In this document: in pieces, positions 27,895 through 37,546 of the stretch
Layout: each line of letters starts with the position of its first letter
Position numbering within the stretch: position 1 is the stretch's first letter
NCBI GenBank assembly: GCA_002239085.1
Contig: MPNP01000003.1
Coordinates: 27,501-91,500 of the forward strand
Length of the DNA stretch: 64,000 bases
Origin: Rhodobacteraceae bacterium bin131
GTDB lineage: Bacteria > Pseudomonadota > Alphaproteobacteria > Rhodobacterales > Rhodobacteraceae
Reading direction: 5' to 3'
Notes under the pieces: generated by a model
Told to the model about the DNA's origin: nothing
The model's database searches: none
Seen by the model: the letters and a program-made list of their open reading frames with translations, nothing else
Program-made: the position numbers and the translations under genes

Positions 27895-28851
27895 TTAAAA
27901 CACTATGGCTAAAGCGAGGCCGAATGCTATCAATAGGCCACAATCACGATTAGACCGAAACACGCTTAAGCAAATTTCGGGTGAATTTATATTCAGCTTT
28001 TTCAACTGCCAAATTAAATGTCCAGCAAAGAGAAATAATGAGGTGAGAGTAATTATTAAACTAATGGGATTAAAAAATTGCCAATTCCAACTTGCTAGAA
28101 TCGCTCCACCCAACAATAGGACTGTTAATATACCAAATACACCAAGCCACAACTTGGTGTGACTTCCAAACAACAAAGCTGTTGACTTAATTCCAGAAAT
28201 TATATCGTCAGTTCTGTCTTGATGAGCATATATCGTATCATAAAATATTGTCCACATGATTCCAGCCCCATACAGCAGTAATGGTGGTAAGTCTAATGAA
28301 CCAGTATGCGCAGACCATCCCACTAGCGCTCCCCAGTTAAAGGCAATACCGAGAAAAATCTGAGGCCACCAAGTAAACCGTTTGGCAAAAGGATATATGA
28401 TCACAGGAATCAGTGATATTAAACCGATAAGAATTGTAAAGAAATTAAAAGTGAATAATATTAGTGTGGCCAGTAAGCTTTGAACACCCAACCACAAATA
28501 GGCATTTTGTCGCGAAACTCGGCCCGATGGTAAGGGCCGAGATTGAGTTCTGGCGACTAGAGCGTCGAGGTGATGGTCTGTTAAGTCATTCCATGTGCAC
28601 CCCGCACCTCGCATTAAAACCGCTCCAAGAAAGCAGCCAATCAATATCCATAAGTCAAATATACGGGGCTCATTGGTCGCATTGATGGCAAGCAAAAGTC
28701 CCCACCAACATGGAATAAGTAATAGCCACCAACCGATCGGACGGTCCCATCTTGACAGTTGTAGGTAAGGCAGGAACCAGTCTGGAGATAAATGCTCAAC
28801 CCAAACATTTTGAGCGGCATCACTGACTTTTTGCACAGATATTTTTTTCAT
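27895..28851 (-). CDS. ubiA: 4-hydroxybenzoate octaprenyltransferase UbiA
   Basis: Membrane prenyltransferase of 318 residues that attaches the polyprenyl tail to 4-hydroxybenzoate in ubiquinone synthesis. Both Asp-rich motifs are present: GCTWNDLTDHHLDALVARTQ (first) and YAHQDRTDDIISGIKSTALL (second). Seven to nine hydrophobic segments. Divergent from rsmE across 34 bases. Confidence 0.95.
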   Translation of the reverse strand: MKKISVQKVSDAAQNVWVEHLSPDWFLPYLQLSRWDRPIGWWLLLIPCWWGLLLAINATNEPRIFDLWILIGCFLGAVLMRGAGCTWNDLTDHHLDALVARTQSRPLPSGRVSRQNAYLWLGVQSLLATLILFTFNFFTILIGLISLIPVIIYPFAKRFTWWPQIFLGIAFNWGALVGWSAHTGSLDLPPLLLYGAGIMWTIFYDTIYAHQDRTDDIISGIKSTALLFGSHTKLWLGVFGILTVLLLGGAILASWNWQFFNPISLIITLTSLFLFAGHLIWQLKKLNINSPEICLSVFRSNRDCGLLIAFGLALAIVF

Positions 28852-28885
28852 TGGTAAAAATAAGGACGAATTCTAAATCATATGA

Positions 28886-29632
28886 ATGGGATATCATAAA
28901 AACAGATCACGACTATATGTTGAAAATTCTCTCATTAAAGGGGAGATTATTGCCATTCAAGGTAGTCAATTACATTATCTAAATCATGTTTTAAGGATCA
29001 AGAAAGGACAGACAGTTGCGCTTTTTAATGGACGGGATGGGGAATGGCTTTGTGAAATCAGGGAAATAGTCAAGAAAGAGGTCAACGTGATTTGTATCAA
29101 ACAAACTGCTTTGCAAGTCAATTTACCAGACATATGGTTTCTCCCTGCACTTTTGAAAAAATCCCGAATGGATTTCGCCGTTGAAAAAGCGACTGAAATT
29201 GGCGTTTCAAAAATTATTCCGATTGTGACCGAGTACTCACAAATGACACGAACATCAATTGACCGACTGCAAAAAATTGCCATTGAAGCAACTGAACAGT
29301 GTGGTGGTGTTTCGGTTCCCAAGGTATCTCATTTAGCAAAACTCAAAGAAATTCTTCGTGATTGGGACAAAAATCGTCTGCTGTTGTTTTGTGATGAAGA
29401 AAAATTAAACTTTAATTCTCTCAACTTTGCTACAAATAGACAATGTCCTTTAGCAGTATTAGTTGGCCCTGAAGGAGGGTTCTCAAATTGTGAGCGCACA
29501 ATGATAGCTTCCTACCCATTTGTTAAGCAAGTGTCTTTGGGGTCGAGAGTGTTGCGGGCTGAAACAGCGGCTGTTGCGGCTCTGACATTGACGAATTTGC
29601 TAATCAAAGATGATTCAAAAAGTAATATTTGA
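28886..29632 (+). CDS. rsmE: 16S rRNA (uracil1498-N3)-methyltransferase RsmE
   Basis: SPOUT-class methyltransferase of 248 residues. N-terminal PUA-like part has HYLNHVLRIKKGQTVALFNG; the knot region contains AVEKATEIGVSKIIPI, ATEQCGG, LAVLVGPEGGFSNCE and the C-terminal SLGSRVLRAETAAVAAL, the SAM-binding deep-trefoil motifs of the family. ATG 28886 is chosen since the ATG four bases earlier stops after five codons. Confidence 0.95.
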   Translation: MGYHKNRSRLYVENSLIKGEIIAIQGSQLHYLNHVLRIKKGQTVALFNGRDGEWLCEIREIVKKEVNVICIKQTALQVNLPDIWFLPALLKKSRMDFAVEKATEIGVSKIIPIVTEYSQMTRTSIDRLQKIAIEATEQCGGVSVPKVSHLAKLKEILRDWDKNRLLLFCDEEKLNFNSLNFATNRQCPLAVLVGPEGGFSNCERTMIASYPFVKQVSLGSRVLRAETAAVAALTLTNLLIKDDSKSNI

Positions 29633-29748
29633 AGTCACGGCGAGTTAATAGTATTTCTCATTATTGGACTATTCCTTTCTCTATCGCAGTTTTTGAGAAA
29701 TTTTATTCAATCTTTCCATCCAATTCCACAGCATCAATAGGATAAGTT

Positions 29749-31137
29749 ATGTCAATTCCACAAAAGGGTGGAAAAAAAATAGAATCATTTGAGCAGTTAG
29801 TCAGTTTTTTTGAGGCTGGCTGTAAACCGAAGTCACAATGGCTTATTGGTACTGAACATGAAAAATTTGGCTTTAACCGAATCACTCATCAACCCCTCCC
29901 TTATGAAGGTGAATGCTCGATTAAATCGTTGCTTGAGGGGTTAAGAAACTCGTTTAATTGGCAGCCCATTTTTGAAGGCGAAAACCTAATTGGATTGGCT
30001 AAAAATGGAGCTAATATTTCATTAGAGCCGGGTGGTCAGATTGAACTTTCAGGTGCTCCATTACACACTCTGCATGAAACTGAAGTTGAGTTAAACCAGC
30101 ATATTAGGGAAATTGCTCAAATAGGACACTCAATTCAAGCGGAGTTTCTAGCCATTGGGGCTGCACCAGAATGGACCCACGAACAGATGCCTATTCTCCC
30201 GAAAGCGCGCTACAAGCTCATGACTGAGTACATGAAGAAAGTTGGTCGATTTGGGGTCAACATGATGTACAGAACTAGCACTGTCCAAGTTAATTTGGAT
30301 TACAGTTCTGAGACTGACATGGTACAGAAGTTTCGCGTTGCCCTAGCATTACAACCCGTAGCCACGGCTCTTTTTGCTAATTCGCCTTATTTTGAGGGTA
30401 AACAAACAGGCTATATGTCCAATCGGAGTCGATTTTGGCAAGATTTGGATTCCTCACGTACTGGTATGCTGCCTTTCGTTTTTGATGAAGGGTTTGGATT
30501 TGAACTTTGGACAAATTACGCTCTGGATGTTCCAATGTATTTTGTCATTCAGAATGGTGATTTTCTGGATGCTAGAGGCCTTTCTTTTCGTTCATTTATG
30601 CAGGGTAAGTTACCAATATTACCAAACCAATTGCCGATGGATTCTGATTGGGCCAATCATCTCACGACCATTTTTCCTGAAGTGAGAATAAAAAAATTTA
30701 TGGAAATGCGCGGTGCGGATATGGGGTCGTACAATCATGTTCTTGCACTTTCTGCATTCTGGGTTGGGTTAATTTATGATCAAACTGCATTGGATGCAGC
30801 ATGGGATTTGGTCAAGGGATTCGATGAGGAAACAAGAGAAAATCTTCGTATTCAAGCGTCTAAACATGGGCTGAAGGGAGCCCACAATGATATTCGTATC
30901 CTAGATTTAGCCCGTGAGGCTCTGAAAATATCAGAAGCCGGTCTTAATTCTCGCCGTCAAGCGGCAAAAGGAATCAACCATATTGATGAGTCACAATATT
31001 TGAGTCCACTTAAGGAAGCACTTCAGAACGGTCTTTCACAAGCTGAAGTTCTTACTAAAATGGGTGAGGAAAAATGGAAAGGGAATCTCAGCTCAATATA
31101 CGATTATTGTCGAATTGGGACGGATGTTGATACCTAA
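29749..31137 (+). CDS. gshA: glutamate-cysteine ligase, plant/alphaproteobacterial type GshA
   Basis: First enzyme of glutathione synthesis (Glu + Cys + ATP), 462 residues, GCS2/plant-type length. Readable family motifs: LIGTEHEKFGF near residue 36, ISLEPGGQIELSGAPLHT, MYRTSTVQVNLDYSSE and MRGADMGSYN. Conserved active-site Glu residues lie in these blocks. This gene type is typical of alphaproteobacteria and plants rather than gammaproteobacteria. AGGATAAG ribosome site before ATG 29749. Convergent with plsY. Confidence 0.95.
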   Translation: MSIPQKGGKKIESFEQLVSFFEAGCKPKSQWLIGTEHEKFGFNRITHQPLPYEGECSIKSLLEGLRNSFNWQPIFEGENLIGLAKNGANISLEPGGQIELSGAPLHTLHETEVELNQHIREIAQIGHSIQAEFLAIGAAPEWTHEQMPILPKARYKLMTEYMKKVGRFGVNMMYRTSTVQVNLDYSSETDMVQKFRVALALQPVATALFANSPYFEGKQTGYMSNRSRFWQDLDSSRTGMLPFVFDEGFGFELWTNYALDVPMYFVIQNGDFLDARGLSFRSFMQGKLPILPNQLPMDSDWANHLTTIFPEVRIKKFMEMRGADMGSYNHVLALSAFWVGLIYDQTALDAAWDLVKGFDEETRENLRIQASKHGLKGAHNDIRILDLAREALKISEAGLNSRRQAAKGINHIDESQYLSPLKEALQNGLSQAEVLTKMGEEKWKGNLSSIYDYCRIGTDVDT

Positions 31138-31230
31138 TTGAGGATTGCAACTCTTGAGAGGACAACTCATTGTGTAGATCAGTTATTTATTAAAGCCAAC
31201 CTTATGGTAGTTCCTTTCAAAAATAAAAAC

Positions 31231-31845
31231 TCATAATTTTATTTTTGATTCTTTTCCAGCAAAAATGCGTTGGATATTGGGCCGGTGTTTAAGTCCGATG
31301 AAAATCAATGCTAAAACTGCAAACCACAAGTAATTAAAGTTCCCTAAAATTATCAAAACAAGTGGATAGGCTAAGGCTGATAAAAGGGAGGCAAGCGAAG
31401 CGATTCTAAATATTCCAGCAACCCCACACCAAATTAAAGCTACTACTATTCCAGCCAAGGGTGTCGCGGCGAAAATGACACCAAAAAAAGTTGCAACTCC
31501 CTTACCCCCTCTAAATTGATGCCAAATCGGCCATAGGTGACCAAAAAAACAAGCAAGTCCAACAACTTGCACAATTATTGGGTTTTGTGTGACAAACCAA
31601 GCAGCAAGGACGGGTAAGAATCCTTTGGCTAAATCCAAGATCAAGGTGAGAGCAGCTGCCAGATAATTTCCTGTTCTTAGAACGTTAGTCGTTCCAATGT
31701 TCCCTGATCCAATGTTCCTTAAATTCCCTAGCGAAAATATTCGCGCCATTAACAGCGAAAACGAGATTGAGCCAACCAGATAAGCTAAAATGATTAGTAC
31801 GGCTATGGAGACTGTATTAGGCTGTAATAATTCTATTTCACTCAT
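31231..31845 (-). CDS. plsY: acyl-phosphate:glycerol-3-phosphate acyltransferase PlsY
   Basis: Membrane enzyme of 204 residues that starts phospholipid synthesis by acylating glycerol-3-phosphate. Motifs: GSIS (residues about 25), RNIGSGNIGTTNVLRTGN, GHLWPIWHQFRGGKGVATFFG, and the C-terminal HRPNI with its Arg/His pair. Five to six membrane segments. Overlaps pyrC by 8 bases in a pyrB-pyrC-plsY unit. Confidence 0.95.
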   Translation of the reverse strand: MSEIELLQPNTVSIAVLIILAYLVGSISFSLLMARIFSLGNLRNIGSGNIGTTNVLRTGNYLAAALTLILDLAKGFLPVLAAWFVTQNPIIVQVVGLACFFGHLWPIWHQFRGGKGVATFFGVIFAATPLAGIVVALIWCGVAGIFRIASLASLLSALAYPLVLIILGNFNYLWFAVLALIFIGLKHRPNIQRIFAGKESKIKL

Positions 31846-33118
31846 GGCTAAACACGCTTATGCCACCAACCAGAGTATGCAGTATCTTTCCCTGAAGAGT
31901 TTGCCTATCAAAGGGGGTGTTTTTAGATTTTGAGTTGAGTTTATGTCGATCAAGTATAAAAGGGAAGTTGGGGTCAAATACGATAAGGTCAGCTAGGTAG
32001 CCTTTAGCAATTTGACCAGTTTCCAAACCAAATCGACGAGATGGATTTAAGGACAGGGCCCTAAATAGCTGGAGTAAACTTAAATCTCCAGAATGAAAGA
32101 GTCTTAAAGCAACGGGTAATAGCGTTTCAAGGCCAACTGCTCCGCTCGCGGCAGCTTCAAAGGGTAATCGCTTTGTTTCTTCGTCTTGGGGAGTATGCAT
32201 TGAGCACAAGATTGAAATTGTTCCGTCTCGTAAAGCTTCAATAACTGCTTGACGGTCATCCTCAGATCTGAGCGGTGGTTTGACTTTAAAAAAAGTTCGA
32301 TAATCGCCAACATCAAAGTCATTTAGGGACAAATGGTGTATGGAAACTCCAGCAGAAATATCAAGTCCACGCTGTAAAGCATCTTTAAAGATTCTAACGC
32401 CAATGGCAGTCGTAATTTGGTCTGCGTGGTAAATTGCTTTGGTCCCTTCAACTAGAGCGAGGTCTCTTTCCAAACCAATTTTTTCAGCATAAGTTGGTAC
32501 ACTTGCAAGACCCTTAAGTGTAGCGAATTGGCCAGATGTTGCAGATGCCCCTTCACTCAACCAAGGATCTTGAGGGTGCCCCATCACTAAAACATTATTT
32601 TGGGAACAGTACTTCAGGCAATTTGCCATGATTTTTGAATTTTTAACAAAGAGGTCACAATCTGAAAAAGCCACTGCACCGGCATGTTTTAAAAGTGCGA
32701 TTTCCGCGATTTCGTTACCTTCCCGTCTTTTGGTAAGTGTGGCCATGGGATAAATTCGAATGTTTGTTGCCGATTGAGCTCGACGAACGAAAAATTCAAG
32801 AGTCTCAGGATTATCAATTGATGGGGTCGTATCGGGTCGAGTAATCATGGTTGTAATACCACCTCTTGCCGCAGCTAGTCCAGCTGTACGAAAGCTTTCT
32901 TTATGGCGTTCCCCAGGTTCCCCAATTTTGACGCCAACATCAATAATTCCTGGAGCGACATATTGCCCCTTGCAGTCAATGGCCTCAGTATCAGATTTGC
33001 TATTATATGGTCCCGATTGAACCTCAATGATTTGGTCACTTTCTACCGCAATCCAGCCGCAAAATATGTCCTCAGAGGTCGGATTGATTATTTTGGCATT
33101 GTGCAAAATCAGCGTCAT
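31838..33118 (-). CDS. pyrC: dihydroorotase PyrC
   Basis: Amidohydrolase of 426 residues closing carbamoyl-aspartate to dihydroorotate. In this type the classical HxH metal motif after the first strand is replaced: the segment reads [20 protein letters not shown], a pattern of the inactive or partner-dependent PyrC-like (PyrX/PyrC') proteins. Other segments ([28 protein letters not shown]-like [10 protein letters not shown]) are recognisable. Because DxH...R ligands look altered it may be the non-catalytic dihydroorotase-like partner of aspartate carbamoyltransferase. It overlaps pyrB as ATGA. Confidence 0.88.
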   Translation of the reverse strand: MTLILHNAKIINPTSEDIFCGWIAVESDQIIEVQSGPYNSKSDTEAIDCKGQYVAPGIIDVGVKIGEPGERHKESFRTAGLAAARGGITTMITRPDTTPSIDNPETLEFFVRRAQSATNIRIYPMATLTKRREGNEIAEIALLKHAGAVAFSDCDLFVKNSKIMANCLKYCSQNNVLVMGHPQDPWLSEGASATSGQFATLKGLASVPTYAEKIGLERDLALVEGTKAIYHADQITTAIGVRIFKDALQRGLDISAGVSIHHLSLNDFDVGDYRTFFKVKPPLRSEDDRQAVIEALRDGTISILCSMHTPQDEETKRLPFEAAASGAVGLETLLPVALRLFHSGDLSLLQLFRALSLNPSRRFGLETGQIAKGYLADLIVFDPNFPFILDRHKLNSKSKNTPFDRQTLQGKILHTLVGGISVFSHE

Positions 33119-34050
33119 AGCGAGTTCGATTTCTTTTCGTGTTGAGAATCACATAGGAGTTGCATGACAGCCATACGTGTCGCAACACCGATTTCAACCT
33201 GATGCTGAATGACCGAATAGTTGATGTCGTCAGCAAGGTTACCATCAATTTCTACGCCACGGTTCATCGGCCCAGGATGCATGACAATAGCGTCTTTTTT
33301 CGCATACTTTAAGTTATTGTAATTCAGTCCAAATTCACTGTAATACTCTCGAATTGAAGGAACATAGGCGGCCTGCATACGCTCGGTTTGTAATCGAAGC
33401 ATCATGACGACATCAACATCAGTTATCCCGTCTACCAAATTATTGTAAACCTCCACTCCAAATTCACTGATATTCGCTGGAATAAGAGTGCTAGGGCCGA
33501 CTAACCGAACGCAATTGTTCATTTTGCTTAGTAGAAGCAGATTAGACCTAGCTACGCGCGAATGTTTGATATCACCACAGATTGCAATTGTAAGACCTGT
33601 AAGGGATTTCTTTGCTTGTCTAATTGTCAATGCATCAAGTAGAGCTTGGGTGGGATGTTCATGGGTTCCATCACCAGCATTTATGACTGAGCAATGAACT
33701 TTGTCAGCAAGTAGGCTTGGAGTTCCTGAAAGGGGATGACGAATGGCCAGCAAATCAGGTCGCATGGCATTCAATGTCATAGCGGTATCAATAATTGACT
33801 CTCCTTTGCGTAAGGAACTTTGTTGGATGCTCAGATTCATGACATCAGCGCCTAATCGCTTGCCGGCAATTTCAAAGCTAGCTTGAGTTCTAGTGGAACT
33901 TTCAAAAAACAAGTTAATGAGCGTTTTACCTGCCAGCAAATTTGAATGTTTTACTTCTTGGCGATTAACTTCAATAAAGTTTTCGGCATGGTCTAAAATC
34001 GACTCAATTTCCGAAACTGAAAGAGTTTCGACGCTTAACAGATGTTTAAT
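33115..34050 (-). CDS. pyrB: aspartate carbamoyltransferase catalytic subunit PyrB (non-canonical start)
   Basis: Condenses carbamoyl phosphate and aspartate in pyrimidine synthesis. The carbamoyl-phosphate motif [24 protein letters not shown] and [12 protein letters not shown] are intact. The ORF track begins at an internal codon (33939) that removes the conserved N-terminus; reading on in frame gives [20 protein letters not shown], the normal start region. No ATG, GTG or TTG exists upstream before a TGA. ATT 34050 (or ATA 34056) after AAAAGGAC is the only plausible start, giving about 311 residues, the expected length. A sequence error is the alternative. Confidence 0.9.
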   Translation of the reverse strand: MKHLLSVETLSVSEIESILDHAENFIEVNRQEVKHSNLLAGKTLINLFFESSTRTQASFEIAGKRLGADVMNLSIQQSSLRKGESIIDTAMTLNAMRPDLLAIRHPLSGTPSLLADKVHCSVINAGDGTHEHPTQALLDALTIRQAKKSLTGLTIAICGDIKHSRVARSNLLLLSKMNNCVRLVGPSTLIPANISEFGVEVYNNLVDGITDVDVVMMLRLQTERMQAAYVPSIREYYSEFGLNYNNLKYAKKDAIVMHPGPMNRGVEIDGNLADDINYSVIQHQVEIGVATRMAVMQLLCDSQHEKKSNSL

Positions 34051-34239
34051 AACTATTGTCCTTTTAAGTTGATGTATCGCAGGTCAAGGTATTTAATACA
34101 GAATTTTACTTGGAAATACTATTAAAGCAGAAGAGGTTATAAATTTTGCAAAAAATTAAGATGAAGGTGGAAAGAACTATTAATCAGCATCACAATTCAA
34201 AACGGAAAAAATCATTGTTTAATTGCTACACCCTAGTGA

Positions 34240-34554
34240 AATTAGACCCATTGACAACCGACATCTAGCTGAATAGAGCTCTAAGAACTCTTTTATTTAT
34301 CATTCTGTATAGCGCGCCATTGACAACCGGTAGCTAGCAAGTACTGGTTGGCATTGAATATCTCACTCAAGCAGGTTTTACGTGATCGCCACATACGCAC
34401 TTGGGTAGAAAAAAGTTATTATCACTTCCCACTCCTCTTCGGTCACATCACATTGCATATAATTGTCAACTCGCATATATTTATCTCAAGCGGGCTTGTC
34501 CCACGGCAGCATGTTATACCTCCTTTTTTTTGCTAATGTTTGAAGGTGTAACAT
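34240..34554 (-). mobile_element. decayed IS5-family transposase fragments (at least two partial copies)
   Basis: No intact gene exists in 34051-34731. On the minus strand, short frames match the N-terminal part of IS5-type transposases: MRVDNYMQCDVTEEEWEVII (like the usual D-L-T-D-E-E-W-x-I), then in another frame IFNANQYLLATGCQWRAIQN. A second, more degraded copy of the GCQW segment lies further on; at DNA level this shows as the direct repeat CCATTGACAACCG at 34248-34260 and 34317-34329. A strong AGGAGG site before ATG at 34512 (giving MLPWDKPA then stop) and an 11/12-bp inverted repeat (34511-34554) mark the likely element end. Confidence 0.65.
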
Positions 34555-34731
34555 ACACGTATGCAAGGTCTTTTGTTACCTCATTGATTTATGGAACAGG
34601 CTCTTAGACATGATTTGCAAACGAATCTCATATCAAAAACAACATGAAGTCCGACTGAATGACAACATTTTAATTTGGAAACGACTTCTCTCTAAACCTA
34701 AAGCAAGGTGCTCCTTCCCTTGACTATCATC

Positions 34732-36369
34732 TCAGTCTGACAATATCCATCTCTTAGCCAATTGTAAGGCAAGCAAGCGTGAAAAAAATCTTGCTTGATA
34801 AAGATTACCACCAGTCATCCACAAACCGGATTGAGCAGTTTCGACCCACATATTGCGTTGCTCACCGATCCAGGGGCCTGGATCCCCTTTGGTTCCAGAT
34901 CCGTAGCCCCAGCAGGGACCAATACGCTTGGCAGTTTCTGGATCAATCAATGCACTAACCCAGTCGGTCATGTTACCATAGCCAGTGGCATAGATTACTG
35001 TATCAGTCGTGATTTCTTCGCCACTTGTCAAATGAACGGCGTATCTCGATAGATGCTTGATACCTTGCCCCGAACGGATTTGGATGCTCCCTTCTATCAC
35101 CATCTCTGAACCACCTACATCAATGTAGTAACCTGACGCAGTACGACGATATTTCATACCAAGACCAGTTCCGTCTTCGGCAAAATCCACTGTAAAACCG
35201 GCATCAGTTAAGTGTTGATAAAAGCTCTGACGGTCCTTGCGAATGCCATCCCAAATGGCCCGATGCTTAGTTTCTAACAAACGAAGAGGGACTGAGGCCT
35301 GTATGATATCTGCCCTATCAACTGTGATTCCCTTGGCTAAAGCTTTGGCCGAATAAAGCGATCCTAAAATCCGCTCGCAATAATCTTGCTGGTTTACAAC
35401 CAAAGTTGATGAACGTTGGATCATGATCGGATGTGACCCGTTTAATGCCAGATCGGAAGCTATATCATGAGCAGAGTTATTGGCTCCAACTATAACAACG
35501 GGTTTACCAACAGATGCCACCCCGCTTTTATAATCACTGGAATGCATCTGAAAACCCTCAAAAGTTTCTTGTCCATCAAATTTTGGTACCTTTGGAAAGC
35601 CTGAAAGTCCAAGTGCAACTACCAAATGGGTAGGATTCAGAATTTGTGTTTCGCCATTCTTGCAAATTTTAGCGTGCCAATTACCCCGCGTTTCATCATA
35701 ACGAGCACAAGTTAATTTAGTACTGGTCCAAATGTTGAGCGCGAGCTCATTAGCATACTTCTCCAACCAATCCCCCATCAAATCTTTGGGGGTGAAGACT
35801 GGCCAATCCTTGGGGAATGGCTTAAAAGGCATGTGGTTGTACCAGACAGGATCATGTAACACGAGACTGTCATAACGCAACCTCCACTGGTCGCCTACAC
35901 ATGGATATTTGTCGATGATTAGATAGGGTACACTGAGTTCTTGCAGTTGTGCTCCCAAAGCTAGCCCTGCTTGACCACCTCCCACGACAAGCACGTATGG
36001 CGAAGTCTCTTTTGTGGTTTTGTCGTATTTATGCGGTAAATCATTGAGCATTGTAAAGAGGCTGGTACAAAGGTCATCTTCGACATATACATAACCTCTA
36101 CCCGGCCCTTCCTTGGTTTGAAAGCGAAAGAAACCTTCATTGTCACATGGCTTACCTTCGAAATGCACCCCCTCAAAACCGGCTGCTGATGCATGATTCG
36201 AGCCAAATTGTGCGATGGCTTTACGCCCCTCAATGGTTTGTAGACTCCAACCGAAAGGTAGATAATCACGCCAAAAACCACCTTCATCAAACAACTCTGA
36301 GATGCGTGTTCCATCCCCAGTAGCAACAATTTCAGTAAAGTCGGATAACCATTCTGCGGCGTGTTTCAT
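34732..36369 (-). CDS. flavin-containing monooxygenase with N-terminal NTF2/SnoaL-like domain
   Basis: FAD- and NAD(P)H-dependent oxygenase of 545 residues from ATG 36369, four bases after the dehydratase gene; the longer track start overlaps that gene. Residues 1-115 are NTF2-like (ISELFDEGGFWRDYLPFGW). Then come the FAD motif VVGGGQAGLALGAQL, the FMO/BVMO fingerprint FEGFQMHSSDY (F-x-G-x3-H-x3-Y), the NADPH motif VIVGANNSAHDIA and the late ATGY. Related enzymes include YUCCA-type decarboxylating oxygenases, so an oxo-acid intermediate is a possible substrate. Last gene of the minus arm of the sulfatase/transketolase cluster. Confidence 0.87.
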   Translation of the reverse strand: MKHAAEWLSDFTEIVATGDGTRISELFDEGGFWRDYLPFGWSLQTIEGRKAIAQFGSNHASAAGFEGVHFEGKPCDNEGFFRFQTKEGPGRGYVYVEDDLCTSLFTMLNDLPHKYDKTTKETSPYVLVVGGGQAGLALGAQLQELSVPYLIIDKYPCVGDQWRLRYDSLVLHDPVWYNHMPFKPFPKDWPVFTPKDLMGDWLEKYANELALNIWTSTKLTCARYDETRGNWHAKICKNGETQILNPTHLVVALGLSGFPKVPKFDGQETFEGFQMHSSDYKSGVASVGKPVVIVGANNSAHDIASDLALNGSHPIMIQRSSTLVVNQQDYCERILGSLYSAKALAKGITVDRADIIQASVPLRLLETKHRAIWDGIRKDRQSFYQHLTDAGFTVDFAEDGTGLGMKYRRTASGYYIDVGGSEMVIEGSIQIRSGQGIKHLSRYAVHLTSGEEITTDTVIYATGYGNMTDWVSALIDPETAKRIGPCWGYGSGTKGDPGPWIGEQRNMWVETAQSGLWMTGGNLYQARFFSRLLALQLAKRWILSD

Positions 36370-36373
36370 GCCA

Positions 36374-37504
36374 TTACATCCAATCTGTAAAATCTGTGAG
36401 CCTATTGAGGGAAGGCGGGTGCACAAGGCCTGGAACCGAGGGTAACTCAACCCTTCCATCTTCAATGTTGATCACATCCCCACAGAGTTCAGAGCGAAGT
36501 AGGTTTTCGTTTACGTCTACCTCGCAATAGGAACTCTTGCCTATGGCAGCACTAACTGAAAGGGCCGCAACCTGTCCTACTGCGGTTCCCATGAAATGCG
36601 GCCAGATTAATACATCCTCAGGCATGTTTTTTGCTAGATCAAGTGCACCAGAAACACCGCCCCATTTAGCTACGTCCGGTTGGAGCACTTTTATGCCGGC
36701 TCGAGTCAGGGCAAGGAAATCTTCAATTCCATAAATATTTTCCCCCGCTGCGAGTGGGATATCTGTACTTGCAACGAGTTCTTCCCAGTCTGAATGTGGT
36801 GAGTCGGAACGCAGTGCTTCTTCGGCGAAATATGGCTCATAAGCCTCAATATCCCGCAGTGCTACCTTAGCCTGTTCCAGGGTCCAAGTTTGATTGCTAT
36901 CCACCATGATACGAGACCCGGCAGGAATTAGTTTGGCAGCATTTTCAACGATTTTTGCATTACCATGTTCGGCAAAACCAATCTTGAGCTTAAAATAGGT
37001 TTGCCCCAGCTCGGTATGAAAGGGGATTAGTTGCTCAAGATCCTCGGCATTGATCGAGGACGCATATGAGCGTGCCTTGGTAGACTGGAGTCCCATAAAC
37101 TGGGCAAATGAAACGCCTTCATGGCGCAAGGCAATATCCCAAAGCGCCGTATCAATTCCTGCCAGAATATGCTCAAATACTTGCGACTGACCTATATGGA
37201 GAAAGTAAAGGGATAAGGTTTTACGTAACACCTCTTGGACTTCGTGTGGTTCAGAAAAGGAAAAACCTCGCAAATGAGTCTCTATGACATCCTCAATGAT
37301 ATTTGCTTTATGTGTGTTGGCCCGAGGTGGGAAATTCGCCCAGATCTCGCCCCACCCATAACAGCCTGAACTATCCTCAATCTTGACCAAGAGAGCAGGA
37401 CGAGTTGGCATGGTCCCAAGTGCCATTTTTGGTGAGTAAGTTCCTGATGCACGGATTGGAAAGGCCTTGATCCGGGCAATTTTAATAGTGTCTTGAAAAT
37501 TCAT
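36374..37504 (-). CDS. enolase-superfamily (mandelate racemase-like) sugar acid dehydratase
   Basis: 376 residues from ATG 37504 (an ATG five codons earlier is also possible). The barrel shows the MR-subgroup residues: K-x-K in YFKLKIGF, metal ligands in MVDSNQTW, AEEAL and AAGENIYG, the Asp in LQPDVAKWGG and the catalytic His in IWPHFMGTAVG. Such enzymes abstract the alpha proton of an acid and usually dehydrate aldonates to 2-keto-3-deoxy acids. Substrate unknown. It sits between the split transketolase and the monooxygenase. Confidence 0.87.
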   Translation of the reverse strand: MNFQDTIKIARIKAFPIRASGTYSPKMALGTMPTRPALLVKIEDSSGCYGWGEIWANFPPRANTHKANIIEDVIETHLRGFSFSEPHEVQEVLRKTLSLYFLHIGQSQVFEHILAGIDTALWDIALRHEGVSFAQFMGLQSTKARSYASSINAEDLEQLIPFHTELGQTYFKLKIGFAEHGNAKIVENAAKLIPAGSRIMVDSNQTWTLEQAKVALRDIEAYEPYFAEEALRSDSPHSDWEELVASTDIPLAAGENIYGIEDFLALTRAGIKVLQPDVAKWGGVSGALDLAKNMPEDVLIWPHFMGTAVGQVAALSVSAAIGKSSYCEVDVNENLLRSELCGDVINIEDGRVELPSVPGLVHPPSLNRLTDFTDWM

Positions 37505-37546
37505 CTCATGACGCAACATAGGCGGCTTGTTTGGTGGTGTGGGAAT

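Noticed and set aside
34348-34607. Plus-strand ORFs of 62 and 68 codons
   Set aside because: Low-complexity translations, no ribosome site, and the opposite strand carries transposase remnants that explain the sequence.
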